NCBI RefSeq assembly: GCF_000314995.1
Contig: NZ_BAEO01000049.1
Coordinates: 1-44,145, forward strand
Source: Paraglaciecola arctica BSs20135
GTDB lineage: Bacteria; Pseudomonadota; Gammaproteobacteria; Enterobacterales; Alteromonadaceae
Length of the DNA: 44,145 nt
Reading direction: 5' to 3'
Part shown: positions 34,568 to 43,216 of the stretch, piece after piece
Numbering within the stretch: position 1 is the stretch's first letter
Layout: each line of letters begins with the position of its first letter
Position numbers and translations under genes: made by a program
The notes under the pieces: generated by a model
Databases searched by the model: none
The model's input: only the letters and a program-made list of their open reading frames with translations
What the model was told of the DNA's origin: nothing

Positions 34568-35238
34568 TGAATACCTTTATGATCACAAAACTCATCACCA
34601 AAGATTGGCATTTATATAAAGATTATATGTTGGGGTATGCGCTACTAGGTATTATTTCAGCAGGCCTAATGGTAGTGCCTTCTTATACTGTTTATTACTT
34701 AGGCTTCATAGGATTAATCACAGTATTGATTGGATCCAGCGCCCATTTAGCCATCAATATAGTGGTGACAGAAAAGAAAGAGTCACAATTATCTTTCATC
34801 ACGGCACTGCCGATTAAACCTTTGGATTACGCCTTATCTAAAATAATTGGCGGTCTAGCTATTTATATGGTGAGTTGGGGGATCATTGTTATCACCACTG
34901 TGCTGATCATATATTTCAGCCATTTACCAAATGGTATGCTGCCTATGTTGATAATCTGTGCAGTAGAAATATTGGTCGCGACTACACTATTGCTTTGTGC
35001 CGGCGTGTTAAGCGGTTCTATGGCGGTCACTATGGTGACAATGATTGTACTTAACTTGTTTTTTAACATGTTTATATTTGCGATTGCCGGCATTCAATCT
35101 ATTGGCAGCAATATTGAATCCGAAACAGCCGTATTTAATTCAAGCGTTTATACCTTGATTGTTGCTGAAATTTTGATTATCGCAATAGTCATAGGTACCA
35201 CCATTTTCATCAAATCCCGAAAGGCCTGCTTTCTTTAG
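34567..35238 (+). CDS. ABC-2 type transporter permease
   Basis: The 223-residue integral membrane protein has about six hydrophobic segments (roughly 22-45, 48-70, 95-120, 125-145, 150-178 and 192-215) and little soluble sequence. No residue motif decides its substrate. The start TAATG overlaps the ATPase stop, making a two-component exporter under the GntR regulator. A palindromic AAGGCCT/AGGCCTT hairpin spans its stop codon (35221-35247). Confidence 0.85.
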   Translation: MNTFMITKLITKDWHLYKDYMLGYALLGIISAGLMVVPSYTVYYLGFIGLITVLIGSSAHLAINIVVTEKKESQLSFITALPIKPLDYALSKIIGGLAIYMVSWGIIVITTVLIIYFSHLPNGMLPMLIICAVEILVATTLLLCAGVLSGSMAVTMVTMIVLNLFFNMFIFAIAGIQSIGSNIESETAVFNSSVYTLIVAEILIIAIVIGTTIFIKSRKACFL

Positions 35239-35247
35239 ATAGGCCTT
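35221..35247 (+). terminator. Hairpin across the permease stop codon
   Basis: AAGGCCT and AGGCCTT form a 7-bp perfect stem enclosing the stop. There is no T-run after it, so it may be an attenuator or mRNA end stabiliser between the ABC genes and the acyltransferase. Confidence 0.4.
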
Positions 35248-35318
35248 AACTTAGGCTGATTTAAGCCAACTAAAACCTAGTTCAATTTTACTTAACTTTA
35301 CTATAAAAGGTGCTCATT

Positions 35319-36485
35319 ATGGGTAGTCATAGTCGTGTCCACTATATGGATAATTTACGGGCGTTTGCCATGTTACTTGGTATATTTTTCCACGCAGCAT
35401 TAGCTTACAGTCCTTCACTTAAAGAGGTTTGGTTTACAGCAAGCCCCCAGAATTCAGTGATAGTCGATTTTATCGCTTTTTTCAGTCACACATTCCGTAT
35501 GCCTTTATTCTTTTTGATAGCCGGTTTTTTTACGGCCTTGTTGATCCAAAAAAGAGGGTTAGCTGCGATGATAAAAAATCGCTTAATTCGGATCACTTTA
35601 CCTTTGGTAATATTTCTACCTTTGGTGATCCTCTCTTTTGTAATACTGATTGGTTGGGCAACAGAAAGTGTTCAAGCAAAATCCCCCATCTTAGGTTTTA
35701 TTGCAATGATGGCACAATACCCTGATGCCCCTGCCCCACCAGTCACCACTACGCATTTGTGGTTTCTATACCAGTTAACATTTTTTTATTTTGTGACTGT
35801 GGTCGTGGTGAAATTCCTTAAATTTGATTGGATGTCGCGGCTCATCAAAATGCCAAAACTGTTCTTGTTGTTAGGCCCTCTTTTATTGGTACCCGCTCTA
35901 ATGACACAACACGCACCTATCCCTGCTCCGGAACAATTTATGCCGCAGTTATGGTCCTTTGGTTTCTTCGGTTTATTCTTTTTGTTTGGTTTTGGATTAT
36001 TTAGTCATCAAGAGTTTTTAGACAAACTTCGACCCTATGTGTGGGTAATGTTAGGAGTTAGTGTAGTCGCCTACATCCTGTTTTTTGAATTGTTTCCAAG
36101 GCATAACAGCATGCAAGAAATCATGACTGTTATGGCGACTTCGCCATCTATTGATTTAAAACAAACAGGACTTGCAACCTTGCAGGCTTACATCAGTGCC
36201 TTTATGAGTCTGTTTTTGTTAATAGTTGGACGTAGTCTGTTTAATAAACAAAACAGCACCATGAAATTAATTGCAGACTCTTCTTACTGGATTTACATTA
36301 TTCATTTACCAGTATTGTTGTTGTTGCAATTTTACTTGCTCGATAAAGAATGGCCATTGCTAGTTGAATTTTTACTTAGCTCTTTCGGGACACTTCTGAT
36401 TGGTTTAGTAAGCTATCTAATCTTAGTACAACGGACGCCCATAGGTTGGCTGTTAAATGGCAAGAAGAAACCAAGTAACCTATAA
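35319..36485 (+). CDS. Acyltransferase family membrane protein (OpgC/MdoC-like)
   Basis: The 388-residue multi-pass inner-membrane protein belongs to the acyltransferase-3 family, with about ten hydrophobic helices. The N-terminal signature YMDNLRAFAMLLGIFFHAALAY contains the conserved His, and HTFRMPLFFLIAGFF holds the conserved Arg. YWIYIIHLPVLLLLQFYLL lies near the end, and the general layout recalls glucan succinyltransferase MdoC. The acceptor is unknown. The ATG at 35319 has AAAAGG eight bases upstream. It follows the permease by 80 bp and could be part of the same transcript. Confidence 0.9.
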   Translation: MGSHSRVHYMDNLRAFAMLLGIFFHAALAYSPSLKEVWFTASPQNSVIVDFIAFFSHTFRMPLFFLIAGFFTALLIQKRGLAAMIKNRLIRITLPLVIFLPLVILSFVILIGWATESVQAKSPILGFIAMMAQYPDAPAPPVTTTHLWFLYQLTFFYFVTVVVVKFLKFDWMSRLIKMPKLFLLLGPLLLVPALMTQHAPIPAPEQFMPQLWSFGFFGLFFLFGFGLFSHQEFLDKLRPYVWVMLGVSVVAYILFFELFPRHNSMQEIMTVMATSPSIDLKQTGLATLQAYISAFMSLFLLIVGRSLFNKQNSTMKLIADSSYWIYIIHLPVLLLLQFYLLDKEWPLLVEFLLSSFGTLLIGLVSYLILVQRTPIGWLLNGKKKPSNL

Positions 36486-36494
36486 AGTTCTTTG

Positions 36495-36519
36495 CCCCAA
36501 ACTAAAGATTCGTTTGGGG
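36495..36519. terminator. Hairpin between convergent acyltransferase and trxC genes
   Basis: CCCCAAAC and GTTTGGGG form an 8-bp perfect stem with a 9-base loop. T-tracts are poor on both sides. Confidence 0.5.
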
Positions 36520-36536
36520 AAATTTACAAGCATTAG

Positions 36537-36968
36537 TTAACCCAATTTTTGCAGACACTGCATTATCCAGCTTTTTAATTGTGACTCACTTAAGCCACCA
36601 GACACTCTATCGATTTCTTTACCATGTAGAAAAAAGATCAGCGTAGGAATACTACGAATAGAGGCATCTGCCGAAACTTGTTGCGCTTGTTCAGTATTCA
36701 CTTTAGCAAATAACAATTCTTCAGACTGTTTAGCAATATTCGTAAACACTGGAGCCATTGCTTTACAGGGTCCACACCAGCTTGCCCAAAAATCCACAAT
36801 CACAGGCAAATCATTTTTTTCGATGTAACGATAGAATGAAGCATCAGTCAACTCAACAGGGCTCGAAGAGTAAGCCGCTTGCTGGCACTTACCACATTTG
36901 GCCTGAGTATGACTTTTGTCTTCTGGTATACGGTTTATTGCAAGGCAATGGGAACAAACAATGTGCAT
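36537..36968 (-). CDS. trxC: Thioredoxin 2
   Basis: Cytosolic protein-disulfide reductase, in E. coli part of the OxyR response. The 143-residue length and N-terminal zinc ribbon (Cys5, Cys8, Cys25, Cys28: CSHC and CGKC) separate it from TrxA. The active site WCGPC has its cysteines at 65 and 68, and the cis-proline is in RSIPTLIFF. It lies 29 bp after the GST-like gene on the same strand and may share its transcript. Confidence 0.95.
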   Translation of the reverse strand: MHIVCSHCLAINRIPEDKSHTQAKCGKCQQAAYSSSPVELTDASFYRYIEKNDLPVIVDFWASWCGPCKAMAPVFTNIAKQSEELLFAKVNTEQAQQVSADASIRSIPTLIFFLHGKEIDRVSGGLSESQLKSWIMQCLQKLG

Positions 36969-36997
36969 TTATTTTCCTCTAATGGGTTTAATTCAAT

Positions 36998-38095
36998 TTA
37001 ATTGAATACTAATTTATTGTTAATTCTACTCAGTTTCTTTTTAATATCTAACTGCATACTCTCTAATCCACAAACGGATTGCAAAAAAGTATCAACTGTC
37101 TTTTTCTGCTGCTCATCAAATTGGTGGTAACAATCCAATATTCGTTGCACTTTCCATTGATGAAAAGTGCCAATGGCACGCTGTTCAGATATTTCACCAA
37201 TAGTATACTGGTGTTCTCCTATGCTTCTAGGGATCTCGACCTCTTGCGGATTGGACTCAGCCCACTTATCTAACTCTTTCACTGTATTAATTAGCACTGG
37301 CCACTGCTCTTTAAAGATACGAGACAACAGCTCAAGTAAAGTTTCGGGGATAATATCATCAGCCAAATATTCTCCTTCAACGTCTTGAGGTTGATTCATT
37401 CTTTCAACCCATTTGGCCACGTTAGGCGCTATTTTTTTCATTAACGCCCCAGGCTCGGGATCTCGGTATAAATGTGCATACAAAGGACCCATTAAACCAA
37501 AATCACCTAAACAAGGTTTATTGCCCAATAGATAATCATGCTCAGAAAAATGTTTATCCAATAGAGGCAACACATGATTTTCATACCAGTCTTCTATGGC
37601 AGGAATACTCTTATCAGTAATGCCTAACATAGGCACAAATCCCTTAAACTTAGCACCAATTTTTTTGCCGATAAAAGCGCGAATAAAGCCAGGCATATTT
37701 GGTGCTATAACTTTCCCAAACTCTTCATAAATAAAGGGGAAGTTGGCTTTATTCCAACGGTAATGCATAGCGGGTATCACTAACCATTCATCACCCCAGG
37801 TTTCAAAAAGGTAAGAGACTAACTTCTGTTTAGGGGTTGTGGGAATAACCGAACGTTCAGAATGACGTTGCTCAAGGGTATCGATAATTTGTGCGGTATC
37901 TTGTAAATATTCATCTTCAGGTGTTTTGACAACAGGTACAAAACGGACGCCAGTTTTGGGAACAATGACACTTTTATAAACCTTTATCGAAGAAAACACT
38001 TCTGTGTAAGGCAATGCCTTGAAAGTCAAATAAGCTCTAGCCTTACCCGTATATAAGGACATTGGCGAGCCATAAAGTGTGTATTGTTCTGACAT
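36998..38095 (-). CDS. Glutathione S-transferase family protein with long C-terminal extension
   Basis: The 365-residue protein has an N-terminal thioredoxin-fold GST domain (YTLYGSPMSLYTGKARAYLTFK, VRFVPVVKTPEDEYLQDTAQIIDTLEQRH). The helical GST C-domain includes LDKHFSEHDYLLGNKPCLGDFGLMGPLYAHLYRDP. About 120 further residues without a recognised domain follow (from about 245, ending LSRINNKLVFN). Ordinary GSTs are 200-240 residues, so the extension is the odd part. It may bind lipid-like or glutathione substrates; this is not decidable here. Confidence 0.85.
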   Translation of the reverse strand: MSEQYTLYGSPMSLYTGKARAYLTFKALPYTEVFSSIKVYKSVIVPKTGVRFVPVVKTPEDEYLQDTAQIIDTLEQRHSERSVIPTTPKQKLVSYLFETWGDEWLVIPAMHYRWNKANFPFIYEEFGKVIAPNMPGFIRAFIGKKIGAKFKGFVPMLGITDKSIPAIEDWYENHVLPLLDKHFSEHDYLLGNKPCLGDFGLMGPLYAHLYRDPEPGALMKKIAPNVAKWVERMNQPQDVEGEYLADDIIPETLLELLSRIFKEQWPVLINTVKELDKWAESNPQEVEIPRSIGEHQYTIGEISEQRAIGTFHQWKVQRILDCYHQFDEQQKKTVDTFLQSVCGLESMQLDIKKKLSRINNKLVFN

Positions 38096-38321
38096 GTTTT
38101 ATCCTTTAGATGATTGAGTCTAGTACATGGTTTTAAGGTATAGGTATATAAACCGACTCTAGAATAAAACGCTTTCAACAATTCGCCATTTCTTTGGTTG
38201 ATGATTAACTATAGAATTTTATAGCCATCGGCAGACATATACAGGTTTTAGCTTTACACCCCTTCATCTCGCTGTTATTTTTATCAGTAATAAATATATG
38301 GAATGCCTAAGGAGATTTTTG
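38096..38321. other. Intergenic region before the rsgA leader
   Basis: AT-rich gap between two divergent genes. I see no ORF with a ribosome site and no strong hairpin in this part; promoters for both transcripts should lie here. The structured leader of rsgA begins at about 38310. Confidence 0.5.
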
Positions 38322-38363
38322 ATGATTGTTGTTACTGCCCTACTAGAAGTGTGCGACGGGTAG
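38322..38363 (+). CDS. Possible 13-codon leader peptide upstream of rsgA
   Basis: ATG 38322 follows a strong AAGGAG ribosome site (38309-38314, 7-base spacing) and encodes MIVVTALLEVCDG before TAG at 38361. Its last codons and the stop lie inside the left arm of the hairpin 38356-38403. A ribosome at the stop would therefore open the outer stem. No amino-acid run hints at a sensed substrate. It is too short to prove by sequence alone. Confidence 0.4.
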   Translation: MIVVTALLEVCDG

Positions 38364-38403
38364 CTATTTAACAGAATAGTCTTATATTCTGATTTTTACC
38401 CGT
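38356..38403 (+). promoter_or_regulatory. Two-stem RNA hairpin in the rsgA leader
   Basis: An outer stem ACGGGTA (38356-38362) pairs perfectly with TACCCGT (38397-38403). An inner stem CAGAATA (38372-38378) pairs perfectly with TATTCTG (38385-38391) around a 6-base loop. No T-run follows, so it is not a standard terminator. It ends 46 bp before the rsgA start and is a candidate translational or processing control element. Confidence 0.5.
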
Positions 38404-38449
38404 TGTCTGAGGGACTCCCCTTTTACCTATAAAGACAACAGGATTTATC

Positions 38450-39505
38450 ATGTCTGAAAAATATTACACTTTAGCCCAACTAGGCTGGAAAACATTTTTT
38501 AATCAACAACTGACTTTAGACGATCTGGAACAAACTAAACCCCATAGGATCACCCAAGTATTTAGGAATCGACTAGTAGTACTTGGGGAAGACGGTGAAC
38601 TCAATCTAGACTTAGCCCAATACCCTAACCTACAAGGAACCACCATTGGTGATTGGTTATTAGTCTCGAATAACGCTGTCGATATACCAGTTATATTGGA
38701 GCGACAAAGTGTGTTTCAACGTAAATCACCTGGGGCAAATAGCCATCAATTAATTGCGACTAATGTAGATACTGCATTTATAGTCAGTTCTTTTAATCAA
38801 GATTTTAATCTGTCGCGAATTGAGCGTTATCTAGCCTTATGTAAAGAAGCTGGTGCAGTCGCTGTTTTGGTCTTAACCAAAGCTGATTTAGTTAACCAAA
38901 GTCAATTAGATGAGTATTTAGAGCAATTACATGACTTACAGTCCCATCTAGTGATACTGACAGTTAATGCTTTAGACTCTGAGAGTTGCCAAGGCTTATT
39001 TGATTGGTGTGGTGTTGGTCAAACGGTAGTGTTATTAGGCTCGTCAGGAGTGGGTAAAACAACACTAACGAATACCCTATGTGGTTTACAGGAAAAAACG
39101 GCTGCCATACGTCAAGACGATAACAAAGGTAGACATACCACCACCTCAAGATCATTATTTTTTGCTGTATCAGGCGGATTAATTTTAGATTGTCCGGGAA
39201 TGCGCGAACTACAATTAACTGACTGCGAAGACGGCATTAAAGAGGTATTTTCTGATATTGAAGACTTGGCTAGGCAGTGTAAGTTTGCTGACTGTCATCA
39301 TCATCAAGAGCCTGGTTGCGCGGTGCAACAAGCGATAAAAGCAGGATTATTGGAAGAACGCAGATTAACGAACTATCAAAAAATATTAAGTGAACAAGCC
39401 AGAAACAGCATGACTTTGGCCCAAGTTCATCAAAAAGATCGTAAATTTGGTAAATTGATCAAAACATCTATCCATTCTAAAAAACATCGTATCGATAATT
39501 TTTAG
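38450..39505 (+). CDS. rsgA: Ribosome small subunit-dependent GTPase A, second-type paralogue
   Basis: Circularly permuted GTPase that acts in late 30S subunit assembly. The 351-residue protein has an N-terminal OB-like domain (HRITQVFRNRLVVLGEDGEL...GDWLLV). The G4 motif TKAD comes before the G1 P-loop GSSGVGKTT, followed by DDNKGRHTTTSRSLF, DCPGMREL and the C-terminal zinc site CKFADCHHHQEPGCAV. A tail LTNYQKILSEQARNS...KKHR completes it. The sequence resembles the second RsgA carried by vibrios and relatives more than the canonical E. coli form, so another rsgA probably exists elsewhere. Its leader carries an unusual hairpin. Confidence 0.93.
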   Translation: MSEKYYTLAQLGWKTFFNQQLTLDDLEQTKPHRITQVFRNRLVVLGEDGELNLDLAQYPNLQGTTIGDWLLVSNNAVDIPVILERQSVFQRKSPGANSHQLIATNVDTAFIVSSFNQDFNLSRIERYLALCKEAGAVAVLVLTKADLVNQSQLDEYLEQLHDLQSHLVILTVNALDSESCQGLFDWCGVGQTVVLLGSSGVGKTTLTNTLCGLQEKTAAIRQDDNKGRHTTTSRSLFFAVSGGLILDCPGMRELQLTDCEDGIKEVFSDIEDLARQCKFADCHHHQEPGCAVQQAIKAGLLEERRLTNYQKILSEQARNSMTLAQVHQKDRKFGKLIKTSIHSKKHRIDNF

Positions 39506-39517
39506 AGTGGCGCTTTA

Positions 39518-39551
39518 AAAACTAAGGGTAGCTATAGTTGCCCTTAGTTTT
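39518..39551. terminator. Bidirectional terminator between rsgA and DUF1697 gene
   Basis: AAAACTAAGGG and CCCTTAGTTTT form an 11-bp perfect stem with a 12-base loop. The right arm touches the stop codon of the convergent gene. Confidence 0.8.
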
Positions 39552-40090
39552 CATTCAATTCCAGCAAGCCCTAGTAATTTTTGCACCGTATTCCAATTTC
39601 TTGCAGTAGTAGCCACACCCAAGTGTTTTTCTACTTTTACTGCCAACTTAGAACGACCAATCCCCTCAGGCGCATGCAAATAAAAAACTTGACCGACAAG
39701 CTCGAAGGATTCACTAGGTTTCTTAAGTAAAAACAAATCATTCAGATCTACAGACTGGGCAGCTTGAGATAGGAAAAAAAGGTGTAAACTTTTAGGCTCA
39801 AGCTCAGCTTTGGGAAATGGGTTTTGCCTAGCAGCTTGTGTAAATTCATCTAAACTCAAAACCAATACCTGAGGCTTAAACCCAAAGGATTTTTCAACCT
39901 CATCAGCGATATTAGCTGACAACTTGCTTTGATTATTCTCTTGGTGTTCTATTAAAAAATTACCAGTCTGTATGTAAGTTTTAACCTCAGCACATCCCAT
40001 CGACATCAAAACTTCAGTTAACTTTTTCATAGGAACAATGTTATTGCCCCCAACATTAATACCTCGAAACAGCAGCAACCAATTATTCAT
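39551..40090 (-). CDS. DUF1697 domain-containing protein
   Basis: The 179-residue cytosolic protein has the family hallmarks: WLLLFRGINVGGNNIVPMKKLTEVLMSMG at the N-terminus, VKTYIQTGNFLIEH, FGFKPQVLVLSLDEF, a PKSLHLFFLS strand, VFYLHAPEGIGRSKLA and the C-terminal TARNWNTVQKLLGLAG. No biochemical function is established for the family. Its ATG overlaps the stop of the upstream hydrolase gene (TAATG), so translation is coupled. Confidence 0.92.
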   Translation of the reverse strand: MNNWLLLFRGINVGGNNIVPMKKLTEVLMSMGCAEVKTYIQTGNFLIEHQENNQSKLSANIADEVEKSFGFKPQVLVLSLDEFTQAARQNPFPKAELEPKSLHLFFLSQAAQSVDLNDLFLLKKPSESFELVGQVFYLHAPEGIGRSKLAVKVEKHLGVATTARNWNTVQKLLGLAGIE

Positions 40091-41112
40091 TAGTTAGTCG
40101 CCATAAAGGTCAACAATGACTCAAGCATTTCTGCATGTAGTGGATTAATTGAGGGTGTGCTGCATGGCAACACTTCTTCTAAAGCCGTTGGTTTATACTC
40201 AACTTCAGTGAACTGTGTTTGGTTAATAACCACATCGGCATGACAGACATCATATTCTTTAGAAATTTCAAAGAAGACATTAAGTCCCTGATTCGCTTTC
40301 ATTAAATTTTTCACACCTAAAATAGGGATGGTTTTGTCTACAACTGAGTGAGCAACAAAAATAGGTAAATTAGGTCCCTTGCCTTGCTCTATTAATTCTC
40401 TAATGGAAAAAATAATCTCTGCCAATTCAAGGGCTGCGGATCTAGACACTTGTGGATATTTAAAAGGATTATCCCCTGAAGTTTGATAGTCACCATCGAG
40501 CCATTTTGCTAACCGTTGGCTTCCCCATATTTTTGACAACCATTCAATTTTTGGATCCAAGGCCAAGGCCCCAGAAAACAACATTAAGCCTTTGACCTCA
40601 TTTGCATGTAGCAACACGTATTCTGTTGCTACTGTGCCACCAGTAGAAAATCCGCCCAAATAAAGGTTCTCACCGAGATCAGCCGAAAGCTCGACAACCT
40701 CAGCAAAATGTTGACGCCAGCGGTCAGCTAAATTGGGATCTCGCATGTCCACATCAGCTTGTTTTTTGCCATGGCCAGGTAATAAACCAACCACCACATT
40801 ATTGCCTTGTTGATATAAAGCTTTAGCGATAGAACGCAAATAAAAAGGGGAATCACTGAGACCATGAAATAACACCACTACCTTAGAGGTCACTTTATTA
40901 TGATGTAAAATAAATGGCGCGTTGCCGTCATTTCTCAATGCTGCGGAACAGACTCGAAATACGTTAAGTTCAGGAGATTGACAGCCTTGTGTGCTGCCTA
41001 ATTGTTGTTGATAAAGTTTATCAAACCTATCAAATTCAGCTTCAATGCTTTGGGACTGTGCGAAAAAGGAGCTATTAGCTGCAATTAAAAAAAATAGCGT
41101 AGATAACTTCAT
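40090..41112 (-). CDS. Secreted alpha/beta hydrolase
   Basis: The 340-residue protein begins with a signal peptide (MKLSTLFFLIAANSSFFAQS). The alpha/beta hydrolase core shows the oxyanion region VVLFHGLSDSPFYLR, HGKKQADVD, the nucleophile elbow GGFSTGG (Ser nucleophile), the acid region VAHSVVDKTIPILG and a His near CHADVVINQ. It is probably periplasmic or secreted, an esterase/lipase-type enzyme with unknown substrate. The frame extends to 41211, but the ATG at 41112 begins the signal peptide and has GGAAG upstream. It forms an overlapping pair with the DUF1697 gene. Confidence 0.87.
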   Translation of the reverse strand: MKLSTLFFLIAANSSFFAQSQSIEAEFDRFDKLYQQQLGSTQGCQSPELNVFRVCSAALRNDGNAPFILHHNKVTSKVVVLFHGLSDSPFYLRSIAKALYQQGNNVVVGLLPGHGKKQADVDMRDPNLADRWRQHFAEVVELSADLGENLYLGGFSTGGTVATEYVLLHANEVKGLMLFSGALALDPKIEWLSKIWGSQRLAKWLDGDYQTSGDNPFKYPQVSRSAALELAEIIFSIRELIEQGKGPNLPIFVAHSVVDKTIPILGVKNLMKANQGLNVFFEISKEYDVCHADVVINQTQFTEVEYKPTALEEVLPCSTPSINPLHAEMLESLLTFMATN

Positions 41113-41180
41113 AGTTAAGGTGCTTCCATAAATAAAAACGCGCCTACTATATCCACTTGTACTAAACCATTCCACATAAA

Positions 41181-41204
41181 AAATGGCGCATAAATGCGCC
41201 ATTT
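41181..41204. terminator. Terminator downstream of the peroxiredoxin-glutaredoxin gene
   Basis: AAATGGCGCA-taaa-TGCGCCATTT is a 10-bp perfect stem flanked by A and T runs, 16 bp past the fusion gene's stop. Confidence 0.9.
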
Positions 41205-41219
41205 TTAACAAACAAAGTC

Positions 41220-41960
41220 TTAAGCGAAGTAAGCTTCTAAATCGTCAGAACCACCAATTAACTTGCCACCAATAAAAACTTGAGGCCAAGATTCGTTACC
41301 AGAAAGTGCTTTGAGTGAAGTAAAGGATACTTCTTTACCCATAACCAATTCTTCGTATTCAAAACCTTTTTCATCAAGTAATTTTTTTGCTTTGGCGCAA
41401 AAAGGACATCCTGGCTTGGTTAAAATAGCAGTCGCTACAGAAGCCTTAGCTTCAGGGGCAACGTAGGCCAGCATAGTATCTGCATCTGATACTTCAAAGG
41501 GGTCGCCAGGTAAATCAGGTTCGATAAACATTTTGTCTACCACACCGTCTTTTACCAGCATAGAGTATCTCCAGCTACGTTTTCCAAAACCGATTTCAGA
41601 CTTGTCTACTAATAAGCCCATGCCATTAGTAAAGTCGCCATTTCCATCAGGAATAAGGGTCACGTTATCTGATTCTTGATCTGCTGCCCATGCATTCATG
41701 ACGAATGTATCGTTAACAGATACACAAATAATTTCGTCTACGCCATTGGCTTTGAATGTTTTAGCCAATTCATTGTAGCGAGGTAAATGGGTAGAAGAAC
41801 AAGTTGGCGTAAAAGCACCAGGTAAAGAGAAAACAACGACTGTTTTACCTTTAAACAATTCGTCTGTAGTGAGTTTTACCCACTCGTCATTTACACGTGC
41901 GGCAAAGCTACATTGTGGTACTGCTTGTCCTGATTTGTCTGCAAAATTTGGGTTAGACAT
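41220..41960 (-). CDS. Peroxiredoxin-glutaredoxin fusion (hybrid Prx5/Grx peroxidase)
   Basis: Thiol peroxidase that reduces peroxides with glutathione as donor, the glutaredoxin part recycling the peroxiredoxin. The N-terminal Prx5-type domain (about 1-165) has the peroxidatic Cys54 in FTPTCSSTHLPRY. The C-terminal glutaredoxin domain (about 173-246) has the redox site GCPFCAKAKKLL, the SWPQVFIGG cis-proline region and LIGGSDDLEAYF. The fused form is known in Haemophilus, Vibrio and other gammaproteobacteria. Monocistronic; the 130-bp upstream region is AT-rich and shows no clear OxyR box. Confidence 0.95.
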   Translation of the reverse strand: MSNPNFADKSGQAVPQCSFAARVNDEWVKLTTDELFKGKTVVVFSLPGAFTPTCSSTHLPRYNELAKTFKANGVDEIICVSVNDTFVMNAWAADQESDNVTLIPDGNGDFTNGMGLLVDKSEIGFGKRSWRYSMLVKDGVVDKMFIEPDLPGDPFEVSDADTMLAYVAPEAKASVATAILTKPGCPFCAKAKKLLDEKGFEYEELVMGKEVSFTSLKALSGNESWPQVFIGGKLIGGSDDLEAYFA

Positions 41961-42090
41961 ATTAGTCTCCTATATAGATTGGTAAGTAAGTTAATAAGTA
42001 AATAAAAAATCAATGTCACAAAGATACACAGTTCGATTAATCATTTAAAATAATTAATATCGATTAAGCTAATCTAATTATTGAATCAAT

Positions 42091-42330
42091 TTATTCTTTA
42101 AAAAAATCTTCGGATTGCTCACTTAGCATTGCCTCAATGTCTTCAATATCGAAGTCAGGCAATTTAATGGTTTCTTGATCTTTGTTGGCGCCACAAGGGA
42201 TGGACTTAGCCTCGTCAGCCCATTCACCTAAATCAATTAGCTGACAAGTTTTACTGCAAAATGGCCGAAAAAGGCTAGTTGGGATCCATTCCACCGGTTT
42301 TTTGCAATTGGGACAATTAACTATGGTCAT
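42091..42330 (-). CDS. yacG: Zinc-binding DNA gyrase inhibitor YacG
   Basis: Small zinc protein that in E. coli binds GyrB and inhibits gyrase. The 79-residue product has the four zinc cysteines at 6, 9, 25 and 29 (CPNC and CSKTC), the conserved [20 protein letters not shown] block and an acidic tail. The ATG at 42330 (MTIVNCPNC) is chosen over an upstream start at 42348 because it matches the family. It follows zapD by 37 bp in the standard coaE-zapD-yacG order. Confidence 0.95.
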   Translation of the reverse strand: MTIVNCPNCKKPVEWIPTSLFRPFCSKTCQLIDLGEWADEAKSIPCGANKDQETIKLPDFDIEDIEAMLSEQSEDFFKE

Positions 42331-42367
42331 TGAAATACATATTCTCAAAAATGGGAAATTTAAAGGT

Positions 42368-43120
42368 TTAACAACTCGCCAGCTTAAAGCTCACTTTACT
42401 GTCTACCGATGAATTACCCTGCATGGTAGGAGTAAATAAAGTAAAACGAATTGCGTAACGATATTTATTGCCTGACAACATAGGGTAATACCCTTCGTCA
42501 GTTGCACACAACACGCGGATTAACTCATTTTTATCTTCTGCAATGCCTTGGTAAAAACCTTTCTCAGCTTCAATTGCACCAAAACGCCCTCTTTCACGTA
42601 AAAATGAAAGGGTGATTTCCATTGCTTGTTGGATAGGAGTGAGCTCTAGCAACCAGTTGTTGATATCCTGTTGTTTGTTTTCACTTGGCTGCTGTAACCA
42701 GTAGTGTAAATTAGGTAAATCGAAACTACAGGTGCCACCGGGGATCGAAAATCGCTGCCTAATCGAGGCCAAAAATCGATCTTCTTTGAGCTCTGCGCCA
42801 ACTTTTTTATTACTTTTTAATGACTCACGTAAACGTAGAATTTTTTGTAGGGCAAATTGTAATGCGTCGTCATCGATATTTGGGTGTTGCGACCAAATAA
42901 CTAGATTTTTTTCGTGTGACTCAATGTCTTTCAATACGTCGCTACGCAAATCGATGCGTTCAGACAAATCAAGTAACGTGAAAAGACTGTCTAGAAAAGT
43001 AATATATTGCCAATCTTCACTGGCTGTTTTTCCTTGCTCGAGCTGCTTAAATAACTGCTCAAGCCTAAGGTAGGTACGCACCTTTTCATTGAGTGGAAAT
43101 TCGTAAATTGCTTGAGACAT
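42368..43120 (-). CDS. zapD: Cell division protein ZapD
   Basis: Cytosolic FtsZ-binding protein that cross-links FtsZ filaments at the division ring. The 250-residue product matches the family: [23 protein letters not shown] at the N-terminus, [34 protein letters not shown] and the C-terminal beta domain ([12 protein letters not shown]...VSFKLASC). A GTG at 43126 is possible, but the ATG at 43120 with AGGTGAT upstream is preferred. It lies between coaE and yacG as in most gammaproteobacteria. Confidence 0.96.
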   Translation of the reverse strand: MSQAIYEFPLNEKVRTYLRLEQLFKQLEQGKTASEDWQYITFLDSLFTLLDLSERIDLRSDVLKDIESHEKNLVIWSQHPNIDDDALQFALQKILRLRESLKSNKKVGAELKEDRFLASIRQRFSIPGGTCSFDLPNLHYWLQQPSENKQQDINNWLLELTPIQQAMEITLSFLRERGRFGAIEAEKGFYQGIAEDKNELIRVLCATDEGYYPMLSGNKYRYAIRFTLFTPTMQGNSSVDSKVSFKLASC

Positions 43121-43216
43121 GATCACCTGTTTATCTTAATTAAACTGCAATTACTGCAGTGGATAAACATTGTAAAGAATTTTTAATCAAATCAATAGGC
43201 TAAAATTAATCTGTAT

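Noticed and set aside
41961-42090. A possible OxyR box upstream of the peroxiredoxin-glutaredoxin gene.
   Set aside because: The region is AT-rich and several ATCGATTA-like words occur, but none fits the spaced ATAG/CTAT pattern.
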